DNA from: Candidatus Pseudomonas phytovorans
GTDB taxonomy: Bacteria > Pseudomonadota > Gammaproteobacteria > Pseudomonadales > Pseudomonadaceae
Direction of reading: 5' to 3'
DNA length: 64,000 bases
NCBI GenBank assembly: GCA_029202525.1
Contig: CP119325.1
Span: forward strand, 3,136,001 to 3,200,000
Part shown: positions 1-7,317 of the stretch, piece by piece
How the letters are laid out: the number at the start of each line of letters is the position of its first letter
Position numbering within the stretch: position 1 is the first letter of the stretch
The notes under the pieces: model-generated
Told to the model about the DNA's origin: nothing
Seen by the model: only the letters and a program-made list of their open reading frames with translations
Database searches by the model: none
Program-made: the position numbers and the translations under genes

Positions 1-723
1 AAAGGCCTGGCCCTGATGCAATTGTTCAGCGCCGAGCAACCGCGCCTGAGCGTGCCGCAGGCGGCCAGGTTGTCGGGCCTTACACCAAGCGCCGCACGGC
101 GTTTTTTGCTGACCTTGGTGCACGAGGGTTTTGCAGAAACCGACAGCCGCGAATACTGGCTGACGCCCAAGGCTTTACGCCTCGGCCAGGCATACGTGGA
201 CTCAGCGCAGCTACCGCGCATGCTGCGGCCGATCGTTGAGCAAGTGGCACGCCAGACCCAGGAACATGTGTCGGTGGGTACCCGCGATGGTGACGAGATC
301 ATCCACTTGGTGCGCAGCCGCTATAGCCATGTGGCTTCGTTGTCGATCAGGCCTGGCTCGCGGGTGCCGATGCATTGCACGGCCGGCGGGCGGATCTGGC
401 TGGCCTGGCTGGGTGAGCGGGAGCGGGATGATTACTTTGCACGCAACTCGCTGCGGGCGTTGACGCCTTATACGCAGACAGACCGCGTGCAACTGGAGGT
501 TGAATTGCAACGGGTGAAGGAACAGGGCTTCAGTATCGTTGATCAGGAGTATGAAGTGGGCATGCGGGTGTTGGGTGTACCGTTGCTGGACCGGGCTGGG
601 CAGTTGAAAGCGACGTTGACCATCACTACCCATGCTTCGCGGTTGAGTGTTGATGAAATCCGCATGCGCTATTTACCGCCACTTTACGAGGCGCAAGCGC
701 TGTTGCGGCCGGTGCTGGATTGA
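1..723 (+). CDS. IclR-family transcriptional regulator (5' end outside window)
   Basis: The reading frame is open from base 1, where five codons (KGLAL) precede the first ATG at 16, so the gene starts upstream and only about the first 20-25 residues are missing. It begins in the winged helix-turn-helix (LSVPQAARLSGLTPSAARR) and continues into the IclR effector-binding domain, with the typical LSIRPGSRVPMHCTAGGRIWLAWL segment and the family-typical end (about 240 visible residues). Such proteins control aromatic or aldehyde catabolism genes by binding small carboxylates; PcaR/PobR-like members look closest, but the target cannot be read here because the neighbouring gene lies outside the window. 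It converges on the ABC exporter, separated by a REP pair. Confidence 0.85.
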   Translation, partial: KGLALMQLFSAEQPRLSVPQAARLSGLTPSAARRFLLTLVHEGFAETDSREYWLTPKALRLGQAYVDSAQLPRMLRPIVEQVARQTQEHVSVGTRDGDEIIHLVRSRYSHVASLSIRPGSRVPMHCTAGGRIWLAWLGERERDDYFARNSLRALTPYTQTDRVQLEVELQRVKEQGFSIVDQEYEVGMRVLGVPLLDRAGQLKATLTITTHASRLSVDEIRMRYLPPLYEAQALLRPVLD

Positions 724-795
724 CGCGTTCACAAAGCAGGCACCGCGTCGCCGGTCTTCATATGTATTTGGCTCAATGGCAAGCGCAGCTAGACG

Positions 796-935
796 ATGGC
801 TGGCACCGGCTGCGCCGGTGTTCGCGGGCTCGCCCGCTCCCACATTGACCGCGCAGGCGTGCGAGGTTTGAGTCTCGCCGCAATCTCTGTGGGAGCGGGC
901 ATGCCCGCGAAGCAGGCGACGCGGTGCTTGAGCCC
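796..935. repeat. Inverted REP pair (class A)
   Basis: Two copies of the P. putida-type REP core (GCGGG..TGCCCGCTCCCACA) face each other: left copy 821-844, right copy 888-912, with about 43 bp between. A GC hairpin (GGCACCGGCTGCGCCGGTG) precedes the left copy. It sits between the convergent ends of the IclR and ABC transporter genes, the usual REP position. Confidence 0.75.
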
Positions 936-949
936 GATGCACCAAAGGC

Positions 950-2803
950 CTATTCAACTGCCTCGGCCACGCCTTGGTCTTCACCCAGGAAGCCGCCGCT
1001 CTGGTGTTGCCACAACCGCGCATAGGTCCCTTGCTTCGCCAGCAGTTCGGCGTGGGTGCCTTGTTCGATGATGCGCCCTTCATCCATCACGATTAGCCGA
1101 TCCATGGCCGCAATCGTCGACAGCCGGTGGGCAATGGCGATTACAGTCTTGCCCTGCATCATTTCATCCAGGCTCTCCTGAATGGCCACTTCCACTTCCG
1201 AATCCAGCGCGCTGGTCGCCTCGTCCAGCAGCAGGATCGGCGCGTTCTTCAACATCACTCGGGCAATGGCGATGCGCTGGCGCTGGCCGCCAGACAGCTT
1301 GATGCCGCGCTCGCCCACCAGGGTGTCGTAACCGCTGTGGCCCTGGCGATCGCTTAGCTGGCTGATGAACCCATCGGCCTGGGCATTGGCAGCAGCCGCG
1401 CGGATTTGCGCATCGGTCGCATCGGGGCGGCCATAGGCGATGTTGTCGCGAATCGAGCGGTGCAGCAGCGAGGTGTCCTGGGTGACCATGCCAATGGCGC
1501 TGCGCAGGCTGTCTTGCGTGACCTTGGCCACGTTCTGCCCATCGATGCGGATTTCACCACTGTCCACGTCGTAGAAGCGCAGCAGCAGGTTGATCAAGGT
1601 GGACTTGCCGGCGCCAGAGCGGCCGACCAGGCCGACTTTTTCGCCTGGGCGGATGTGCAGGCTCAGGTCGTTGAGCACCTGGCGCTCGCCGCCGTAGTTG
1701 AAGCTGACCTTGTCGAAACTGACCGCGCCACCGGTGGTCACCAGTTCGCCGGCACCCGGCGCATCCTGAACTTTCGGGCCGCGGGTGAGGGTGGCCATGC
1801 CGTCTTGCACGGTGCCGATGTTTTCGAACAGCGAGGTCATCTGCCACATGATCCAGTGCGACATACCGTTGATACGCAAGGCCATGGCGGTAATCGCGGC
1901 CACTGCCCCGGTGCCGACCTGGCCTTGGTGCCATAACCACAGCGCGTAGCCGCCGGCAGCAAATATCAAGCCCACTACCAGCGCCTGGTTGACGATTTCA
2001 AACTGGCTGACCAGGCGCATCTGGCGAAAACCGGTCTGCTTGAAGTCTTCCATCGCCGCCCGCGCAAAGTGCGCTTCGCGCTTGGAGTGCGAGAACAACT
2101 TTACCGTGGTGATGTTGGTGTAAGCGTCGGAAACCCGCCCGGTCATCGACGACCTGGCATTGGCCTGCTCCTGGCCGACCTTGCCCAGGCGTGGCACGAA
2201 ATACAGCATGGCCAATCCGAACAGCAGCAGCCAGGCAATGAACGGCAGCATCAGTTTCAGGGCAAAGCCACCGGCCAGGGCAATGATCGCAATGAAATAC
2301 ACACCAATCCCGGGCAGCACCTCGATCAGGGTGAACAGCACTTCGCGCACCGCCAGCGCCGTCTGCATCACCTTGGTGGTGACTCGGCCAGAGAACTCGT
2401 CGGAAAAGAACGACAGGCTCTGGCGCAGCATCAGGCGGTGAAAATCCCAACGCAGCCGCAGTGGCAGGTTGATCGCCAGTACCTGGTGCTGAACCATGGT
2501 GCGCAACGCCACCAGCCCGATGCTGGTTACCAGCACGATACCGATGCCCCACAGCATGTGGCTTTCCTGGGGGCCTACAGTGCCGCCCGCCTGCCAGGCC
2601 GTGAGCAGGTCGACGACCTGGCCGAGAAAAGCAAACAGCCAGGCTTCGTAAATCGACACGCCGGCACTGAACAAGGCCAGTGCCAGGATGTAGCCGCGCG
2701 CCCCCCGGGTGCAGGCCCACATGAACCGCATCAGGCCTACCGGGGGCGGGGGGGCCTCATCGGGGGGGAAGGGGTCGAGCCGTCGTTCAAATATACGAAG
2801 CAT
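950..2803 (-). CDS. ABC exporter, fused membrane and ATPase domains (MsbA/MdlB type)
   Basis: A 617-residue half-transporter. Residues 1 to about 340 form the six-helix ABC transmembrane domain and about 350-600 the nucleotide-binding domain, with Walker A GRSGAGKST near 394, signature LSGGQRQR near 502 and Walker B LLLDEATSALD near 524. It would work as a homodimer exporting lipids, drugs or peptides across the inner membrane; the substrate is unknown. The ATG has a good ribosome site (GGAGA, spacing about 6). The N-terminus is Pro-rich (APPPP) and is encoded by two runs of seven G/C bases, odd for a start region and open to slippage. It is divergent from the bcs operon by 298 bp. Confidence 0.9.
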   Translation of the reverse strand: MLRIFERRLDPFPPDEAPPPPVGLMRFMWACTRGARGYILALALFSAGVSIYEAWLFAFLGQVVDLLTAWQAGGTVGPQESHMLWGIGIVLVTSIGLVALRTMVQHQVLAINLPLRLRWDFHRLMLRQSLSFFSDEFSGRVTTKVMQTALAVREVLFTLIEVLPGIGVYFIAIIALAGGFALKLMLPFIAWLLLFGLAMLYFVPRLGKVGQEQANARSSMTGRVSDAYTNITTVKLFSHSKREAHFARAAMEDFKQTGFRQMRLVSQFEIVNQALVVGLIFAAGGYALWLWHQGQVGTGAVAAITAMALRINGMSHWIMWQMTSLFENIGTVQDGMATLTRGPKVQDAPGAGELVTTGGAVSFDKVSFNYGGERQVLNDLSLHIRPGEKVGLVGRSGAGKSTLINLLLRFYDVDSGEIRIDGQNVAKVTQDSLRSAIGMVTQDTSLLHRSIRDNIAYGRPDATDAQIRAAAANAQADGFISQLSDRQGHSGYDTLVGERGIKLSGGQRQRIAIARVMLKNAPILLLDEATSALDSEVEVAIQESLDEMMQGKTVIAIAHRLSTIAAMDRLIVMDEGRIIEQGTHAELLAKQGTYARLWQHQSGGFLGEDQGVAEAVE

Positions 2804-3101
2804 GCTTGTCTCCGGAAAATCAATTTTTGCTTAGCCGGTAACCATACAGCACATCCAGGCCTGCCTGCGGGGGCTTTTTTTCGTGTATGTGAAAGGCCTG
2901 AGGGGGGAGTGAAAACACATAACTTTGCAATTCATTACATTTGTTGCTGACATTATTTTGCCCCACTGCTGTAGAATTGACGCACCGAAATGGTGCATTT
3001 GTGGTTTTGTCGTTTTTTTGACTGATGGCAGAAGGTTTTGACTACGCATATGCATATCTACCCCTGACGCCCGTTTGAATTTTTGACTTAGAGCCACTGT
3101 T
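2804..3101. promoter_or_regulatory. Divergent intergenic region upstream of the bcs operon
   Basis: The 298 bp between the ABC exporter and bcsE are clearly more AT-rich than the flanks and hold no convincing gene. A sigma70-like candidate reading toward bcsE is CTGACA at 2947-2952 and TAGAAT at 2972-2977, with a rather long 19-bp spacer. A T7 run at about 2876-2882 follows a short GC stem. I could not find a clear FleQ-type site by eye. Confidence 0.3.
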
Positions 3102-4604
3102 TTGACGAATGTAATACCGATGTTGGCTATTTCCGGCTTAGGCGCCGAGAGCAGCTGCCTTCATGAACAAGGACTGTACTGGGTAGCCTGTGACGCCACG
3201 GAGGACGCCACCTTGCTATGCCGCCAAGTGCTCGAAGGCATGCCCGACGATGTCCGGGCAACCTTGATCACCGATGCGCAAGCCATAGGTGATGTGCTGG
3301 GTGCGCTCGATGCGGCGCAGGGCCCGGCCGAACTGGCACTCTACGAAACCAGCCCGCAAGCCACCCTGCACCTGATTGAAGACTTGCCACGCATCGATGT
3401 GCCCGGGCGTGTGCTGTTGCTGCTGGCGCCACTCGATGCCTGGGCGGGCGATGACGTTGTCCGTTGGTGCAATGCCTTGCGCCCGGCGTTGCTGGCCGAC
3501 GCTGCGCTGCTGCTGGTCATCAGCAGCGGGCAGGGAGCCGGACAGATGGAGCAGTTGCGCGGGGTTAATCAGGGCGTCGACGGGCTGGCTCAGGTGTACC
3601 GCGGCAAAGGCGGGGTACGTTACCTGCAGCATTTCTGGAGCAACCCGCTCGGCAAGGCCGGTACCCGAGACCTGGAACTGGCGCGCCTTGACGCAGGTTT
3701 TGCTGTTACCGGTGCGCCGCAGGTGCCATCCGACACCGGAGGTGATGAACTGCTGTGCCTGGCCCAACGCCCGGTACTGGAAGGTGCGCCTGCCTTCTCC
3801 GCGCACTGGCAGGTCTGCGAGAGCCTTGACGAACTGAGCGCCAAAGCCAGCCGTGCGGTGTCTGCTACGGTAATCTTTGCCATGGATGGCGGGCAGCGCC
3901 TGGACAACCTGGCACGCCAGCTGCACCGCCTGCGCCAGTTGCGTGGCAATGCCTTGAAGCTGGTGGTGCGCGAAATGGCGCCCACCCTGCGTTACCAGGA
4001 CGAGCAACTGCTGCTGGCCTGTGGTGCCACCCAGATCGTGCCGTTCGGTGCCAGCCTGTCGCGCTTCCTGACCATGGTGGAGAGCATTCAGGGATACGTA
4101 TGGCGCCGGCATCTGCCAGGCAATTTCGATGCCTTGCTCGCCCGGTTGCGGCCGCTGCCCATTTGCGGACTGGTGGCGCCTCGTGCATTTGCTGAAGCCG
4201 TGCAGAGCATGTGGCACGGTGTGCGCAACGGCGAAATCGTCCACCAGTTGCTGGTATTGCGCCCGGCCCCTGGCCTGACCCCGCTGCAAGCCTGTTCGCG
4301 TACGGTGTTCCGCCGCGATGGCGACATCGCCTGTGTCGTCGGCGAAGTCCTGTTCCTGTTCCTGTTCGCCTGCCGCTCCGAAGGCGTCGAGCAAGCGCTT
4401 GATCACATCTTCCAGTTGTCGTGGAAAGAGCTGTTCATCAGCCAGGAGGTACTCGCCGGGGTCGACAGCCTGGCCACCCCGGCCTTTCTCGACGACAGCG
4501 CACCCCGGCCACCCCGGCTGGATGCATCGGCGCAACAGCCTGCGCAACCCAGGTCGGCGCTGGCACCACGCCGGATTGCCCTGGCCAAGCGGGGTACAGC
4601 ATGA
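3102..4604 (+). CDS. bcsE: Cellulose biosynthesis c-di-GMP-binding protein BcsE
   Basis: A 500-residue cytosolic protein that in E. coli binds c-di-GMP and boosts cellulose secretion by the Bcs complex. The family's c-di-GMP motif RxGD is present as RDGD near residues 405-408 (FRRDGDIACVVGEVLFLFLF). The N-terminus (MLAISGLGAE...LYWVACDATEDA) resembles E. coli BcsE. The start is uncertain: the listed TTG at 3102 has a poor ribosome site and the next in-frame start is ATG 3120. It opens the operon, and its stop overlaps the bcsF start (ATGA). Confidence 0.85.
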   Translation: MTNVIPMLAISGLGAESSCLHEQGLYWVACDATEDATLLCRQVLEGMPDDVRATLITDAQAIGDVLGALDAAQGPAELALYETSPQATLHLIEDLPRIDVPGRVLLLLAPLDAWAGDDVVRWCNALRPALLADAALLLVISSGQGAGQMEQLRGVNQGVDGLAQVYRGKGGVRYLQHFWSNPLGKAGTRDLELARLDAGFAVTGAPQVPSDTGGDELLCLAQRPVLEGAPAFSAHWQVCESLDELSAKASRAVSATVIFAMDGGQRLDNLARQLHRLRQLRGNALKLVVREMAPTLRYQDEQLLLACGATQIVPFGASLSRFLTMVESIQGYVWRRHLPGNFDALLARLRPLPICGLVAPRAFAEAVQSMWHGVRNGEIVHQLLVLRPAPGLTPLQACSRTVFRRDGDIACVVGEVLFLFLFACRSEGVEQALDHIFQLSWKELFISQEVLAGVDSLATPAFLDDSAPRPPRLDASAQQPAQPRSALAPRRIALAKRGTA

Positions 4605-4786
4605 ACTTCGTGCAACTCCTGCAAGTAATCGCCATCACTGCGCTGGTTACGTTTGCCCTGGCTCTGCTGGTACTGCGCCTGCGTGTTGCATTGCGCGGCT
4701 GGCTGCGCCGCCGCCTTGCACCCCGTTACCTGAAACCGCTGGGCGTACGCCACCGCGCTGCACGCCAGGAACCCCGTAATGACTAA
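4601..4786 (+). CDS. bcsF: Small membrane protein BcsF
   Basis: A 61-residue protein with one hydrophobic helix (about residues 5-27, LLQVIAITALVTFALALLVL) followed by an Arg-rich cytoplasmic tail. Size, topology and place between bcsE and bcsG match BcsF, which in E. coli helps recruit BcsE and supports BcsG. Its ATG overlaps the bcsE stop by four bases, and its 3' end overlaps the bcsG start by eight bases (4779-4786), which points to translational coupling. Confidence 0.85.
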   Translation: MNFVQLLQVIAITALVTFALALLVLRLRVALRGWLRRRLAPRYLKPLGVRHRAARQEPRND

Positions 4787-6398
4787 GAACACCGCCGCCC
4801 TCCCGGTACTGGCCCGCTGGCCTGGACTGGGAGGATGGAACCTCTATTTCCTGGCAAAATTCCTGCTGGTCGCCCTTGGCTTGCTCGACTTCCAGGCGCT
4901 GCCGAACCTGTTGTTCGCCGCTTTTCTGCTGGTGCCGATGCCGGGTAGGTGGCTGCGTGTAGCGCGGCAGCTGGTGGCGGTGCCGATTGGTGTCGCGTTG
5001 TTCTACCAGGACACCTGGTTCCCGCCCTTCAGCCGCCTGCTGGCACAGCCGGGCGTGCTCGACTTCTCGTTGGACTACCTGCTGGAGCTGCTGGGCCGCT
5101 TCATCAACTGGAACCTGCTCGGTGCGCTGGCGCTGTTACTGGTGAGCTATCTGTACATGCGCCATTGGCTGCGCCTGAGCACCTTGAGCCTGGTGGGGCT
5201 GGCGTGGCTGGCCGTCGGCGGCCTGCCTTCACTGGCAGTCAACGCCGGCCAGCCGTCCACCAATGTGGCTGCCAGCCCCGGTAAGCCCGTGCAGGCGGCA
5301 GCGCTGGCCGACAATGCCACGCTCGACAGCTGGATGGAACGGTTCTTCGCCAGTGAGCGGCAGCGGGTGACGGCATTTCCTGCCATCAACGCTGATGAGC
5401 AACCGTTCGATCTGCTGGTCATCAACATTTGCTCGCTGGCCTGGGATGACCTGTCTGCCGCAGGGCTGCGAGACAACCCGTTGTTGTCGCGCCTGGATGT
5501 GATCTTCGATCAGTTCAACTCGGCCACCTCCTACAGCGGGCCGGCGGCTATCCGCGTGCTGCGTGCCAGCTGCGGGCAGTCGTCCCACACCGGCCTTTAC
5601 CAGAGCGCCCCGGAGCAGTGCCTGTTGTTCCAGAACCTGGCCAAGCTCGGCTTCCAGAGCAATACCTTGCTCAACCACAGCGGCCAGTTCGACAACTTCA
5701 TCGGCGACATCACCCAGCAACACATGCCGCAGCCCGGCTTGCGCAATACCGACTTCCCACGCGCGCTGGTCGGCTTCGACGGCTCGCCGATTGCCAGCGA
5801 TCTGGACGTGTTGCGCCGCTGGTGGGGGCAGCGCACAGGTAGCGGGGCCGAGCATGTGTCGCTGTTCTACAACAGCATCAGCCTGCACGACGGCAACCGC
5901 ATTGTGACTGCTGACGGCGGCACCCGCGTGGCCGATTACGCCACCCGCGCTACCCGGCTGTTCGGTGAGCTGGGCACCTTCCTTGACGAGCTTGAGCGCA
6001 GCGGCCGCCGCGTGGTCGTGGCGATTGTCCCGGAACATGGTGCTGCGCTACACGGCGACCGCATGCAGCTTTCAGGCATGCGCGAAATCCCTACGCCGTC
6101 GATCACCCATGTACCGGTCGGCCTCAAGTTCATTGGCATGGGGCAGCCTGCCCGCAGCGAGCCGCTGCGGGTCTCGGCACCTACCAGCTACCTGGCACTG
6201 TCCGAGCTCGTGTCGCGCGTGTACGCAGGCCTGGGCCAGCAGCAGTCGCTGGATGTACCCGGCCTGCTGACCGACCTGCCGACCACCGAACAGGTTGCGC
6301 AAACCTCCGGGGCAGAGGTTGTGAACTATCAGGGGCGCGCCTACATGCGCCTGCAAGGCCAGCCCGACTGGCAGCCCATCCCCGAGGAGCGCCCATGA
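4779..6398 (+). CDS. bcsG: Cellulose phosphoethanolamine transferase BcsG
   Basis: 539 residues. The N-terminal 150 or so residues form several membrane helices, followed by a periplasmic alkaline-phosphatase-fold domain. In E. coli BcsG transfers phosphoethanolamine from lipid to cellulose. The Zn-site residues known from enterobacterial BcsG appear conserved: Cys in NICSLAWDD (about 218), the nucleophile Ser in SYSGPAA (about 252), and Glu-His in VPEHGAA (about 418-419). This predicts that pEtN-cellulose, not plain cellulose, is made. Operon neighbours overlap on both sides. Confidence 0.9.
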   Translation: MTKNTAALPVLARWPGLGGWNLYFLAKFLLVALGLLDFQALPNLLFAAFLLVPMPGRWLRVARQLVAVPIGVALFYQDTWFPPFSRLLAQPGVLDFSLDYLLELLGRFINWNLLGALALLLVSYLYMRHWLRLSTLSLVGLAWLAVGGLPSLAVNAGQPSTNVAASPGKPVQAAALADNATLDSWMERFFASERQRVTAFPAINADEQPFDLLVINICSLAWDDLSAAGLRDNPLLSRLDVIFDQFNSATSYSGPAAIRVLRASCGQSSHTGLYQSAPEQCLLFQNLAKLGFQSNTLLNHSGQFDNFIGDITQQHMPQPGLRNTDFPRALVGFDGSPIASDLDVLRRWWGQRTGSGAEHVSLFYNSISLHDGNRIVTADGGTRVADYATRATRLFGELGTFLDELERSGRRVVVAIVPEHGAALHGDRMQLSGMREIPTPSITHVPVGLKFIGMGQPARSEPLRVSAPTSYLALSELVSRVYAGLGQQQSLDVPGLLTDLPTTEQVAQTSGAEVVNYQGRAYMRLQGQPDWQPIPEERP

Positions 6399-6613
6399 AC
6401 ACTGGTAAAGCAGACCCGTCTGACCGCAGCGACGATATCGCGCAGTTGCGCCAGCACCTGGCCATGCCAGACCTGGATTATCAGGACATTTCCATGCTGG
6501 TGGGGGTTCAGCAAGCCTTGCAGCGTTGGCCATTGCTGGGTGAAAGCTGCCGTGCCAGCACCCCGGGCACGTTGTACGCCGCTGCACCGCAGCGCGAGGG
6601 CGTGTTGCCATGA
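6395..6613 (+). CDS. bcsR: Cellulose biosynthesis protein BcsR (YhjR-like)
   Basis: A 72-residue protein with the BcsR core: ALxQxxxxPDLDYQDIS followed by a QALQRWPLLGE motif, very like E. coli YhjR. BcsR partners BcsQ and is needed for cellulose secretion in E. coli. The start overlaps the bcsG stop by four bases and the end overlaps bcsQ (start 6610) by four bases. Confidence 0.85.
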   Translation: MNTGKADPSDRSDDIAQLRQHLAMPDLDYQDISMLVGVQQALQRWPLLGESCRASTPGTLYAAAPQREGVLP

Positions 6614-7317
6614 CCAGCCTGGCTTTGCACGGCGTGCGCGGTGGCCTGGGGCGCAGTGCCTTGCTGGCTGCGCTGGGCTATGCGCTGCAGGGCGTGGGCG
6701 AACGGGTGCTGCTGATCGACCTGTGCCCAAGCAACTTGCTTGGGCTGCACTTCAACCTGCCGCTGGACACGCGAGAAGGTTGGGCAGCGGCCGAGCGGCA
6801 AGGTCGGCCATTTGACGATGCCGTATATGAAGTACTGCCTGGCCTGTGCCTGCTGCCGTTCGGCAATCTGCCAGATGGCGTGCAGCACCCAGGGCCCGAC
6901 GCACAGCTATGGCGGGTGCGTCAGGCCGAGCTGGCCGAGCATTTCGACTGGGTGTTGTTCGACCTGCCGCAACTGCCTCCCGATTCCGCTGGCGACAGCA
7001 TCGAGACCGATGTGCGAGTCCTGGTGGCCGAGGCGGAAATGGCCAGCCACCTGTTGCTCGGGCGCGAGCCAGTCGAGCGTTACGACATGCTGCTGGTCAA
7101 CCGTTACGACCCGGCCAGCCGTTTGCAAAGCGACTTGTTGATGGTGTGGCGCGACCTGTTCCGCGATCGTTTGCCGATCCAGGTGGTACACCGCGACGAG
7201 GCGTTTCTCGAAGCGCTGGCGTGCAAGGCACCGCTCGGCCATTACGCGCCCCAGAGCCTGGCCTGCCGAGATGTGCAGAGCCTGGCGGTGCGCTGCCTGA
7301 CGAGGCGCCAGCCGTGA
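6610..7317 (+). CDS. bcsQ: ParA/MinD-like ATPase BcsQ with divergent P-loop
   Basis: 235 residues of the SIMIBI ATPase fold. BcsQ forms a polar complex with BcsR that gates cellulose synthase. The P-loop is VRGGLGRSA (about 9-17): both lysines of the canonical KGGxGKT motif are missing. E. coli BcsQ also departs from consensus (VRGGVGTTT, from memory), so this is a family trait pushed further here. The downstream LLIDLCPSNLLGLHFN is conserved. The end overlaps the bcsA GTG by four bases. Confidence 0.85.
   Translation: MTSLALHGVRGGLGRSALLAALGYALQGVGERVLLIDLCPSNLLGLHFNLPLDTREGWAAAERQGRPFDDAVYEVLPGLCLLPFGNLPDGVQHPGPDAQLWRVRQAELAEHFDWVLFDLPQLPPDSAGDSIETDVRVLVAEAEMASHLLLGREPVERYDMLLVNRYDPASRLQSDLLMVWRDLFRDRLPIQVVHRDEAFLEALACKAPLGHYAPQSLACRDVQSLAVRCLTRRQP

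Noticed and set aside
2831..3097. 88-codon minus-strand frame upstream of bcsE
   Set aside because: No ribosome site, no family likeness, and it fills the divergent promoter region.
3216..4547. Long open frame (443 codons) on the minus strand across bcsE
   Set aside because: Antisense to a recognised gene; composition is that of a GC-rich shadow frame with no domain likeness.
6846..7313. N-terminal extension of bcsA back into bcsQ
   Set aside because: The extension reads as out-of-frame bcsQ; the GTG at 7314 gives the normal BcsA length and standard four-base overlap.
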